Assembly: GCF_029101545.1 (NCBI RefSeq)
Contig: NZ_CP118866.1
Location: forward strand, 1,178,001-1,242,000
DNA from: Amygdalobacter indicium
GTDB lineage: Bacteria > Bacillota > Clostridia > Saccharofermentanales > Fastidiosipilaceae
Direction of reading: 5' to 3'
DNA: 64,000 nucleotides
This document shows positions 44,179-51,389 of the stretch, piece by piece. Below the pieces are notes generated by a model that did not search any database, was not told the DNA's origin, and saw only the letters and a program-made list of their open reading frames with translations. Within the stretch, counting starts at the first letter, position 1, and each line of letters starts with the position of its first letter. Position numbers and translations under genes: made by a program.

Positions 44179-44207
44179 ATGATAACATTTAATCGCAGCA
44201 TTTGCAA
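44179..44207 (-). promoter_or_regulatory. Promoter of rplU-prp-rpmA
   Basis: Minus strand TTGCAA (44207-44202), 17-bp spacer, TATCAT (44184-44179). Exactly 6 bp before the -35 stands the 13-bp word TTGAACTAATACA (44226-44214). Confidence 0.7.
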
Positions 44208-44256
44208 GGGCTTTGTATTAGTTCAAAAAGAAACCGGATTTAAGACTGCAAGAAAA

Positions 44257-44311
44257 AGCAGATTTCCGTTAAAATAAATAAAGAATAAATATTTCAGATA
44301 GGAAATCTGCT
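44257..44311 (+). repeat. Inverted repeat covering the transposase-fragment ribosome site
   Basis: Perfect 11-bp arms AGCAGATTTCC (44257-44267) and GGAAATCTGCT (44301-44311), 33-bp AT-rich spacer. The right arm contains the AGGAAA ribosome site of the ORF starting at 44314, so a folded RNA would hide it. Confidence 0.8.
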
Positions 44312-44313
44312 AT

Positions 44314-44637
44314 ATGTTATTTTACACGGAAATTTATCAAACTGCCGGTGTAATGCCGGAAAAAGATTTAGTTAATTTACGCAAAAAGGAAGTCGTAAAA
44401 TTACGCTTGGAAAGCCTGAAATTCCGGAACGAATACGGTTTAAGAGCGGCAATAGCACATGCGAATGTATCAAGATCAACTCTATATGCTTGGCGTAAGA
44501 GCTTCACAGTCGGCAAAAAAGAAAGTAAACAAAGGCCGTTCAGTTTAAAAAATTTAGATCCGCAAACTACCGGACCTAAGCACTGCAGAGGACGAAAATG
44601 GGAGTATGTGCTAGAATACCTTAAACGGATTTCTTAA
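44314..44637 (+). pseudogene. Transposase N-terminal fragment (helix-turn-helix only)
   Basis: A 107-aa ORF. EYGLRAAIAHANVSRSTLYAWRKSF (about residues 40-64) is a classic transposase helix-turn-helix, followed by a basic LDPQTTGPKHCRGRKWEYVLEYLK linker like that before the integrase core in IS481/IS3-type transposases. It stops before any DDE domain and only 12 bp before the right terminal repeat. It is therefore read as the remnant of a transposase gene with its catalytic half deleted. A residual DNA-binding role at the element ends is possible. Confidence 0.65.
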
Positions 44638-44668
44638 GTCCGGAATGTATTGAACTAATACACCGATA

Positions 44669-44697
44669 TTGCAAAAAAGTCTGAAGTCGCTTAGCAT
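44669..44697 (+). promoter_or_regulatory. Promoter-like site pointing out of the insertion element
   Basis: TTGCAA (44669-44674), 17-bp spacer, TAGCAT (44692-44697), beginning 6 bp after the right terminal repeat. Nothing recognisable is encoded in the next about 160 bp (44698-44860); a small RNA is conceivable. Confidence 0.4.
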
Positions 44698-44860
44698 TAA
44701 GCCTTTTAACTATAAACCTCGCTAAGCCCTAGCCTTGCACAAAATGTACGAAAACGCTGCAACAGGCTGCAAGTACAGTAAAAATCAGCAAAACGTTATC
44801 TTGATTCAGTGCGATTTGCAAAGAAGAAGGACCACTGATTCTGTATTATTTCTAAAAAAC

Positions 44861-44902
44861 TCAGTCTCCGTTTTTATACCTCTGAGGATTGTTGTAACTC
44901 AT
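44861..44902 (-). pseudogene. Degenerate second copy of small ORF (MSYNNPQRYKNGD)
   Basis: Minus-strand ATG 44902 with GGGGG ribosome site encodes MSYNNPQRYKNGD then TGA. Twelve of 13 residues match the start of the 28-aa ORF at 46485-46571, and DNA identity covers about 55 bp including the ribosome site. Two codons where the intact copy has sense codons are stops here (TGA, TAG). It follows the membrane gene by 16 bp, so it looks like the first gene of a second, lost cassette. Confidence 0.55.
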
Positions 44903-44918
44903 CAATACCACCCCCTAA

Positions 44919-45359
44919 TCAGTTATTGCTGTTAAATGTTTTTCTTTTATTTTTGAATTTAATTATTACAAAGACCAAAAATTCAATTATTACAAAAACA
45001 AAAATTGATCCAATAATACAGCCTACCCATATTAAAAAACCACGAGAACTACTTAATTCACATTTTGTTTTTGCACTCATATCTTTCGTAATCCTCAGCA
45101 TAGATTGTTTTCGAAGATACTCACCTAAAAACTCACCTAAAAACAATCCACAAACATTTCCTAAAGCCATTGAATATCCTAACTTCTTTTTAACCAAAGT
45201 CAGCAAAATTGCAATTAGCCCTAATCCAATGTAAAAAAACTTGTTATGCTCTATCCATTGAAATAAATAATGCGAATTAGTTAATATTCCCAAAAAAGCA
45301 TATGCAAAAATCCAAGAAAATAACGGAATTAAAAAACTTGTTTTTTTATTTCTATTCAT
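44919..45359 (-). CDS. Membrane protein of unknown function in decaying cassette
   Basis: A 146-aa protein with four hydrophobic segments: about residues 8-27, 41-57, 63-82 and 108-132. The C-terminus is basic (KFKNKRKTFNSNN). Not recognised. Its ATG directly follows the stop of the protease gene (TAAATG), with GGGTGA inside the protease coding end as ribosome site, so the two are translationally coupled. Strongly AT-rich (many AAA, ATT, TTA codons) compared with core genes. A partner, immunity or transport role for the protease cassette is only a guess. Confidence 0.6.
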   Translation of the reverse strand: MNRNKKTSFLIPLFSWIFAYAFLGILTNSHYLFQWIEHNKFFYIGLGLIAILLTLVKKKLGYSMALGNVCGLFLGEFLGEYLRKQSMLRITKDMSAKTKCELSSSRGFLIWVGCIIGSIFVFVIIEFLVFVIIKFKNKRKTFNSNN

Positions 45360-46451
45360 TTAATTCACCCAATATTTCGTTGCTGAGATCCATACTGAAC
45401 CGGAATTAACTTTATAAAAAATGTCAATAGTATTATCCCAACCATTTACAATTCTCATATAATCACCACCACTATTATACTGTCTATATCCTACTGCGAG
45501 TATCCAATGCCAATTAAAAATACCATCAGCTAAAAGAACCACTTGTATTTCATCGTTGTCTGCTGCCGATTTCATATTACTAAAATCATCTACAGAAGAT
45601 GATGATAGAGAGTATCCTCTGTCTTTGAAATATTGCTTTGTTCCCTCGGCAATCATCATAACCGGTCCGTTTCCTATAATTTTATGAACTGCTTTAAAAG
45701 TATCTATTTCGCTGTTGTTGATTTTTAAATTATTATATCCTCTATTAGCATAATATAAGGCAATATTTGTAGCCGCTGTAGCACCACAATGCTTATCTGC
45801 CAAGTGCGATGTATCAGACATGGTTATCCAACTTGTTGAAGATGCACTTGTAATTGTTTGAGATGAATATGTTCCTGATGGCATATCTCCCCAATCGATA
45901 AATCCATAGTCTCCATCTCCTCTAGTAGTTCTATTACCTTTTATCATTTCCGATTTTTTTACGGTAATTTCGTCATGCAATTTTAAATCCGTTTCTAATA
46001 ATTCCGGATAAAAATCATAAAGATTTTTTTCACTTTTCAAACTTCTTTCAACATAATTGTTGGAGTAAATATCAACCGGGTTATTATAAATCACTTTCTG
46101 TTTATCATTAACAATTTTTTAATATCTTTTTTGTCCCCTCGCCCATATTCGATCAACGACGGATTCAATTTGTTATTATTTACAACAGCATAACCTGTTG
46201 GATTGAAAGAAACATAAAAAGCTATTAAATTTTCATCACTATCAAATAAAGGAACTATTTTTTTACTTTTGATCCACTCGGTAAAATATCATCTTCAGGA
46301 TTATCTGAATTCAATTTTATAGCAGCTGCAAAAGCTATATCAAATTCGTTCATATTTTTATCTAAATCAACATCATTATTATTTTCTTTAGCAAAAACGC
46401 TAACACTCATCATTAATATAAATGCCAAACCTAACGATATAATTTTTTCAT
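45360..46451 (-). pseudogene. Secreted papain-like (C39/C10-type) cysteine protease, broken by three frameshifts
   Basis: The 3' part (45360-46094) reads as an uninterrupted 244-codon frame with DKHCGATAATNIALYYANRGY (catalytic Cys), FNWHWILAVGYR (His) and RIVNGWDNTIDIFY (Asn/Asp). Upstream, two more frames complete a secreted precursor: a signal peptide (ISLGLAFILMMSVSVFAKEN) and a propeptide VPLFDSDENLIAFYVSFNPT / GYAVVNNNKLNPSLIEYG. Joining them needs one added A in each of three A-runs: after the ATG 46451 (46443-46448), at 46258-46264 and at 46095-46097. A GTG at 46094 could still start the mature part without a signal peptide. Ribosome site GGGAGGG precedes 46451. AT-rich, probably acquired. 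Confidence 0.75.
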
Positions 46452-46484
46452 AATTAAAGCCCTCCCTCTGTTTTAGTAATATTA

Positions 46485-46571
46485 CTATAAGGCATTTTTA
46501 AGCTCATTTTTATTGTGAAACTCAAAAACTTTATCGCCATTTTTATACCTCTGAGGATTATTGTAGTTCAT
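46485..46571 (-). CDS. 28-aa small ORF upstream of the protease
   Basis: Minus-strand ATG 46571 with a consensus GGAGG 8 bp upstream encodes a 28-residue peptide starting MNYNNPQRYKNGD and ending KNELKNAL. It lies 33 bp before the protease start. Charged and polar, no hydrophobic stretch, so it is unlikely to be a signal peptide. A second, truncated copy is found at the other end of the cassette (44861-44902). Function unknown; leader peptide, protease inhibitor or signalling peptide are all possible. Confidence 0.5.
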   Translation of the reverse strand: MNYNNPQRYKNGDKVFEFHNKNELKNAL

Positions 46572-46608
46572 CAATACCACCTCCTAATCAAATAATACGG
46601 CCAAATAA

Positions 46609-46845
46609 TTAAGTTGTTTTTAAGCAGTTCTGACACTTGTACGTTTCTTCTCCCTCCAAGTCAAAAACCTGATATATACAAACACCTAAAACATTTGCAA
46701 TCTCACTTGCCACTTTTAATGACGGTGACTCAGATTCTCCGTTTTTTCAATACCTACCCAAAGGCTTATATATTGCCTTGTTATATTCAATTCTTCAACT
46801 AATTCTTGCTGTGTTATTCTTTTATTCTATTTTTAATATTATGGG
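46609..46845 (-). pseudogene. XRE-family regulator, frameshifted
   Basis: Three minus-strand fragments make up a Cro/CI-type helix-turn-helix protein. IKNRIKE and ITQQELVEELNITRQYIS are in different frames (a short deletion), and ESPSLKVASEIANVLGVCIYQVFDLEG is in a third, shifted near 46730. The protein would end YKCQNCLKTT with a CxxC pair. No frame is long enough to encode a full domain. It lies just upstream of the peptide/protease cassette and in the same direction, so it was probably the cassette regulator. Confidence 0.7.
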
Positions 46846-46927
46846 AATCTCATTCTTTTAGTTAAGTATACCGCTTATGATAAAGTTTTGCAAGTATATA
46901 TTTCATTTTTTGCTATTAATCTATGAT

Positions 46928-46984
46928 AATTTCACCCCTGTAACTAACCAATTAAAATTTCACCCTCCCGTGTAACGAACAATT
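46928..46984. repeat. Imperfect direct repeat, two units of about 27 bp
   Basis: AATTTCACCC-N-GTAACTAACCAATT (46928-46953) and AATTTCACCC-N-GTAACGAACAATT (46956-46984). It marks the border between the AT-rich island and the pho locus. Multiple end repeats of this size occur in some IS families (for example IS21), but no transposase is present. Confidence 0.6.
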
Positions 46985-47033
46985 GCCGGGAAATTTCCGC
47001 CGTTCTGCCGATCGGCTGAGCAGGGCAACATTT

Positions 47034-48365
47034 TTAGCAAGAAAAAACAATTGTAAAGCTTGTACCGACACCCGGTGTACTATCGAGTATAATTTCGGCA
47101 GAGTGCAATTCAACGATATGTTTGACTATTGCCAGACCTAAGCCCGTACCGCCGGTTGCCTTGGAGCGGCTCTTATCTACACGATAAAAACGTTGGAAAA
47201 TTTTGCCCTGTTCCGTTGCCGGAATACCTATGCCGTTATCTTTGACAAGCAACTTCTGTCTGCCTTTATCAGTGCCGACTTTTATCAACACATATCCGCC
47301 CGGTGAATTGTAGAAAATGGCATTAACAACTAAATTATCTACCAATTCCTTCAACATTTCCCGATTGCCGTGCACAATACATTTTTCCAATTGCAAATTC
47401 AGCTTAATTTTATGTTGTTCGGCGTTAAGTTGCAGGGTATTCAGAGATTCCTCGACAATTTCCGCCAAATCCACCTCGTTAAATAAGGATTCGCGCTCAC
47501 TGCGATCTAATGCCGCCAAGCGAATAATATCGTTAATAAGTCTAAGGAGGCGAGCAGCACACTTTTGTATTTCATGATAAAAATGCATTTTTTGTTCCGG
47601 CGCGACCATGTTTGCCGCCAATAATTCAGCATATCCGGAAATAGCTGTCAGCGGCGTTTTTAATTCGTGCGAAACATTGGCCGTGAAATCCTGCCTGTCT
47701 TTGGCTGCTGCCAATATTTCCATATGTTGAGTTCTGATAATATCACTGAACGGCGCTAATTCTTTGTAAGGGGCCTGAAAATCTTTATCAGTTATGTTCC
47801 GCGCCATGGCTTCAATCGGTTTAATCAGCTGAGTTGTCAGCATATGTGATAAAGCGATGCAGACAAGCAGAATCAGCAGCAAAATAAGTGCAATTATCGG
47901 TATGACCGAGATAATAATTCTACCTATGCTTTCATATTCTGCGGCTAAACGTAAAATCGTGCCGTCAGCTAAGCGCAAAGCATAATAAAAAGTGTCCTTA
48001 TTTAACGTACTGGAATATCGAACAGCTTGACCTTCGCCTGTCCTGCAGGCCGCTTTAACCTCTTGTCGATCAGCATGATTGCCGAGTCGGGCCGCTGCAA
48101 AATCATTGTCGAATAATACTCTGCCGTCGGTACCTATCCAGGTTATGCGTAATGATTGGCACAAATCTTTAAGTTCATTACACCGTTCAACATGCTCAGG
48201 ATCGGTAAATAAGTCACTGCTTTGCAAAAGTTGAGCATTCAGGCGCAAGTCCTTTTTCACTTGTACTTGCAGCAGACGATAATACACGCTGATCATAGCA
48301 ATGACAGTAGCTGCAATTGCCAGAATAGCAATACCGATTAGCCGCAAATTGATTTTCTGTTTCAT
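47034..48365 (-). CDS. phoR: Phosphate-sensing histidine kinase PhoR
   Basis: A 443-aa membrane sensor kinase. One hydrophobic segment near residues 9-27, an extracytoplasmic region of about 125 residues, a second segment (IIISVIPIIALILLLILLVCI), then HAMP-like linker, HisKA domain with the phospho-accepting His in FTANVSHELKTPLTAISGYA (near 230), and the ATPase domain with VDNLVVNAIFYNSPGG, LLVKDNGIGIP and GGTGLGLAIVKHI. It overlaps phoB by 4 bp. Adjacent pst genes point to phosphate control. Confidence 0.93.
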   Translation of the reverse strand: MKQKINLRLIGIAILAIAATVIAMISVYYRLLQVQVKKDLRLNAQLLQSSDLFTDPEHVERCNELKDLCQSLRITWIGTDGRVLFDNDFAAARLGNHADRQEVKAACRTGEGQAVRYSSTLNKDTFYYALRLADGTILRLAAEYESIGRIIISVIPIIALILLLILLVCIALSHMLTTQLIKPIEAMARNITDKDFQAPYKELAPFSDIIRTQHMEILAAAKDRQDFTANVSHELKTPLTAISGYAELLAANMVAPEQKMHFYHEIQKCAARLLRLINDIIRLAALDRSERESLFNEVDLAEIVEESLNTLQLNAEQHKIKLNLQLEKCIVHGNREMLKELVDNLVVNAIFYNSPGGYVLIKVGTDKGRQKLLVKDNGIGIPATEQGKIFQRFYRVDKSRSKATGGTGLGLAIVKHIVELHSAEIILDSTPGVGTSFTIVFSC

Positions 48366-49030
48366 TTGATAACGTAGCCCACATTTCTAACTGTACAAAT
48401 TCGGCCGCCGTAGCTGCCCAGCTTTTGTCGCAATGTTTTTATATGCATATCGAGAGTGCGTGAGTTCAACTCATGCTCAGTTCCCCAAACCTTATCCATC
48501 AAAGTATCGCGGCTTAAAACAATGCCTTTGTTAGCCAAAAGAAAATAGATCAATTCAAATTCTTTATAAGTCAAATCGACCAACTTACCGGCGATCGCAA
48601 GTTCGCGTTTGGCACTATTAACAGTCAAATCATCCAGCTGCAGTTCAACAGCCGACTTTTTCTGTGTCCGGCGTAACAAAGCCTTAACCCGAGCCAGTAA
48701 TTCCAGGACTGAAAACGGTTTTTTGATATAATCATCCGCCCCGTTTTCCATACCTTTGGCCAAATCAAGATCACTTGTTTTAGCTGTCACCATAATTACC
48801 GGCAAACTTGCTGTCGCTGCCTCTCTTCGCAGCTTTTTTAAGATGGCATCTCCCGGCTCATCAGGCAGCATAATATCAAGCACACAAAGTTCCGGCTGTA
48901 ATTTTTCCAATTGGCGATAAAAATCAGTTGCACAGGCAAATTCCCATACTTGGTGTCCGGCGTTCAACAGCGCAAATTTCTCAATCTCACGAATATTATC
49001 ATCATCCTCTACGATATAAATAAGCGCCAT
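48362..49030 (-). CDS. phoB: Response regulator PhoB/PhoP (OmpR family)
   Basis: A 222-aa regulator. Receiver domain with acidic pair VEDDD (residues 7-11), phospho-accepting Asp in ELCVLDIMLPDEPGD (about residue 53), Thr in VMVTAKTSD and Lys in DYIKKPFSVLELLARV. The C-terminal winged helix (LTYKEFELIYFLLANKG, HIKTLRQKLG) binds DNA direct repeats. Located between phoU and phoR. Named phoB by position; Gram-positive workers use PhoP. Confidence 0.93.
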   Translation of the reverse strand: MALIYIVEDDDNIREIEKFALLNAGHQVWEFACATDFYRQLEKLQPELCVLDIMLPDEPGDAILKKLRREAATASLPVIMVTAKTSDLDLAKGMENGADDYIKKPFSVLELLARVKALLRRTQKKSAVELQLDDLTVNSAKRELAIAGKLVDLTYKEFELIYFLLANKGIVLSRDTLMDKVWGTEHELNSRTLDMHIKTLRQKLGSYGGRICTVRNVGYVIK

Positions 49031-49059
49031 TTTTTCACCTCTTCACCTCTTTTGTTTTA

Positions 49060-49725
49060 TTATACCTGATCGGTATCGGCATCGACAGATTCAGTGGTTT
49101 GTAAAGCGTAAATTACCCATTCGGCAATATTAGTGGTATGATCCCCGATTCTTTCCAAATATTTAGCTACCAGCAATAAGTCGGCGGCGTCTTCGCCTTC
49201 TGTCTGCCGATTAGCAATTGAGCGGATAATATCAGCCTTAGTAACGTTAAACAATTCATCTACCACGTCATCGTAAGCAATAACATCATGCGCCATGGCA
49301 ATATTTCGGGTAACATAAGCCTCGATACCGGCGTTCAACATCAGCATCGTTTCCGTGGCCATTTTACTGATATGCGGAAATAGATCAATCCGACTGTTTT
49401 GGCCGAGCAAAATCGTCATTTCAGAAATATCGGCAGCATGATCGCCGATGCGTTCCATATCCGTGACCATTTTCAAAGCCGCCGTCACCAACCTCAAGTC
49501 TTTGGCCACCGGTTGTTGCTGAATTAAAAGGTCAAAGCAAATATTTTCAATTTGCTTTTGCAAATGATTGATAATTGTATCAGCTTGCATAATTTGCTTC
49601 GCCGATTCCACATCTTTCCCGACTAAAGCTTTAATCGCCAAGGTGATTGATTGTGTAACCTTCTCGCCCATTTCAACAATTTTATTATTTAATGTCTGCA
49701 ATTGCTCTGTAAATTTACTGCGCAT
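49060..49725 (-). CDS. phoU: Phosphate signalling complex protein PhoU
   Basis: A 221-aa all-helical protein that links the Pst transporter to PhoR and damps the Pho response. Start ATG 49725 (MRSKFTEQLQTLNNKIVEMG) with GAGG 6 bp upstream; the frame is open far into pstB but that part is a shadow. The two repeats each carry the metal-binding ERIGDHAADISE and ERIGDHTTNIAEW motifs (near 79 and 190). Length is typical. Confidence 0.94.
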   Translation of the reverse strand: MRSKFTEQLQTLNNKIVEMGEKVTQSITLAIKALVGKDVESAKQIMQADTIINHLQKQIENICFDLLIQQQPVAKDLRLVTAALKMVTDMERIGDHAADISEMTILLGQNSRIDLFPHISKMATETMLMLNAGIEAYVTRNIAMAHDVIAYDDVVDELFNVTKADIIRSIANRQTEGEDAADLLLVAKYLERIGDHTTNIAEWVIYALQTTESVDADTDQV

Positions 49726-49759
49726 AATCTGCCTCGTATCTTTTTTCACTTTATTTGTC

Positions 49760-50518
49760 TCAGCCGAAACGACCTGTAATGTAGTCTTCCGTCCGCTTGT
49801 CCTGCGGATAGGTAAAGATGTGTTTTGTCTTACCGTATTCCACAATTTCACCGCTTAAGAAAAAGGCTGTATAGTCCGAAACCCGTACAGCTTGTTGCAT
49901 ATTATGGGTCACAACCGCTACCGTATACTTTTGCTTCAATGTTTGCATGAGTTCTTCTATTTTGGCGGTCGAAATCGGATCAAGTGCCGATGTCGGTTCG
50001 TCCATTAAAATGATTTCCGGATCAACCGCTAAGGCTCTTGCAATGCAAAGGCGCTGCTGCTGACCGCCTGATAAACCGGAAGCGGAGGTATGCAATCTGT
50101 CTTTGACCTCTGTCCAAAGCGCCGCTCCCTGTAAGCTCTTTTCTACAATCTCATTAAGTTGTCGCTTGTCTTTAATTCCATGTACCCGCGGTCCATAGGC
50201 TACATTATCAAAAATGCTCATGGGAAAGGGATTGGCTTGCTGAAACACCATGCCGACTTTTTTACGCAAATTGCTCAAGTCGATGTTTGAGTTATAGATA
50301 TTGACTCCGTTTATCAGCACTTGACCGGTAATTTTAACATTAGCAATCAGATCATTCAGACGATTTAAGGTCTTGAGAAAGGTCGATTTGCCGCAACCTG
50401 ACGGACCGATAAAAGCAGTGATACTTTTTTCAGGAATGGTAATATTCACCTGTTTCAGCGCCTGAACGGCACCATAATATAAATTCAAATTATGTACAGA
50501 TATTTTATCAGTTTGCAT
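49760..50518 (-). CDS. pstB: Phosphate ABC transporter ATP-binding protein
   Basis: A 252-aa ABC ATPase. Walker A FIGPSGCGKSTFLKTLNRLN (about residues 36-55), Q-loop VFQQANPFPMSIFDNVAYG, signature LSGGQQQRLCIARAL (about 148-162), Walker B IILMDEPTSALDPIS and H-loop VTHNMQQA are intact and of the PstB type. It begins 4 bp after pstA. Confidence 0.97.
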   Translation of the reverse strand: MQTDKISVHNLNLYYGAVQALKQVNITIPEKSITAFIGPSGCGKSTFLKTLNRLNDLIANVKITGQVLINGVNIYNSNIDLSNLRKKVGMVFQQANPFPMSIFDNVAYGPRVHGIKDKRQLNEIVEKSLQGAALWTEVKDRLHTSASGLSGGQQQRLCIARALAVDPEIILMDEPTSALDPISTAKIEELMQTLKQKYTVAVVTHNMQQAVRVSDYTAFFLSGEIVEYGKTKHIFTYPQDKRTEDYITGRFG

Positions 50519-50522
50519 TTCA

Positions 50523-51389
50523 TCATACCTTTCGTTTGCTAATTAAGTGTTTAAGCAGAATTTTTATTAATAAATTACTTGCCAAACTGAGACATAACAA
50601 AACTGCTGCTATCCCGAAGGCCGTAGTAAAATCGCCTTCAGCGGTAGCGGATAAATACATTTGTATGGTCAGCGTCCCTCCCGATTGCCAAGGCTTATGC
50701 AACAGAGCCGCTAAATTTTTAGGTAAAAATTTGGCACTGCCGGCTGTAAATAATAAGGCCGCCGATTCACCGATAATACGTCCGACGGCTAAAATAATGC
50801 CTGTTAAAATACCCGGAAGAGCAGCGGGTAATAAAACTGTCCGTATCATATGCCATTTGCCGCTGCCTAAAGCAATTGCCGCACTGCGATACATAGCCGG
50901 TACTGCTTTCAATGCTTCCTGGGTATTTCTCGTCAGCAAAGGTAAAATCATCAAAATCAGGGTCAGCGCACCGGTTAATAAAGAATAACCCAGTCCTAAT
51001 TTTTCTCCGAAAAACAGCATTCCGAAGAGGCCGAAGATAATCGAGGGTATACCGGCCAATGTTTCCGTGGCAAATTCAATTAACGCAACTACCTTGCCCC
51101 GTTCGGCATATTCATTAAGATAAATCGCACTACCTATACCTAACGGCACGGCTATTACCATAGTTAAAATAATAATCAGACAGGTATTGACAATATTCCC
51201 GGCTATACCGACTTTTCCCGTCAGTACACTTTTTACACCGGTCAGAAATTCCCACGTAACTGTCTTGCTGCCGCGCCAAAATACATAGAGAATTATTCCC
51301 GCCAACAGGAAAACGGTAAAGGCTGCACAGAGATAAACTAATATACGCAACAGATAATCCTTCTGTTTTCGACCGTTGAGCGCTGTCAT
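50523..51389 (-). CDS. pstA: Phosphate ABC transporter permease PstA
   Basis: A 288-aa membrane protein with six hydrophobic helices. The PstA signatures GVKSVLTGKVGIAGNIVNTC, GIGSAIYLNEYAERGK, LAGIPSIIFGLFGMLFFGEK and the EAA-like loop ALGSGKWHMIRTVLLPAALPG are present. Its start overlaps the pstC end by 4 bp. Confidence 0.95.
   Translation of the reverse strand: MTALNGRKQKDYLLRILVYLCAAFTVFLLAGIILYVFWRGSKTVTWEFLTGVKSVLTGKVGIAGNIVNTCLIIILTMVIAVPLGIGSAIYLNEYAERGKVVALIEFATETLAGIPSIIFGLFGMLFFGEKLGLGYSLLTGALTLILMILPLLTRNTQEALKAVPAMYRSAAIALGSGKWHMIRTVLLPAALPGILTGIILAVGRIIGESAALLFTAGSAKFLPKNLAALLHKPWQSGGTLTIQMYLSATAEGDFTTAFGIAAVLLCLSLASNLLIKILLKHLISKRKV

Larger units (their letters stand above)
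44214..44662 (+). mobile_element. Internally deleted insertion element with terminal inverted repeats
   Basis: The ends read TGTATTAGTTCAA (44214-44226) and its exact inverse TTGAACTAATACA (44650-44662). Similarity continues inward with one gap (CCGGATTTAAGA left, CCGGACTTAAGA right), giving terminal repeats of about 30 bp. Inside is one ORF with a transposase-type helix-turn-helix but no DDE catalytic part. The element is about 450 bp, so it resembles a MITE derived from an IS. No clear target-site duplication flanks it. The left end abuts the rplU promoter. Confidence 0.7.

Noticed and set aside
44314..44637. Intact regulator gene
   Set aside because: The helix-turn-helix and linker look like a transposase N-terminus, and the ORF ends just inside a terminal inverted repeat, so a deleted transposase is the simpler reading.
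44698..44860. Small RNA or hidden gene downstream of the outward promoter-like site
   Set aside because: No conserved RNA fold, terminator or ORF could be seen; kept only as a possibility in the promoter entry.
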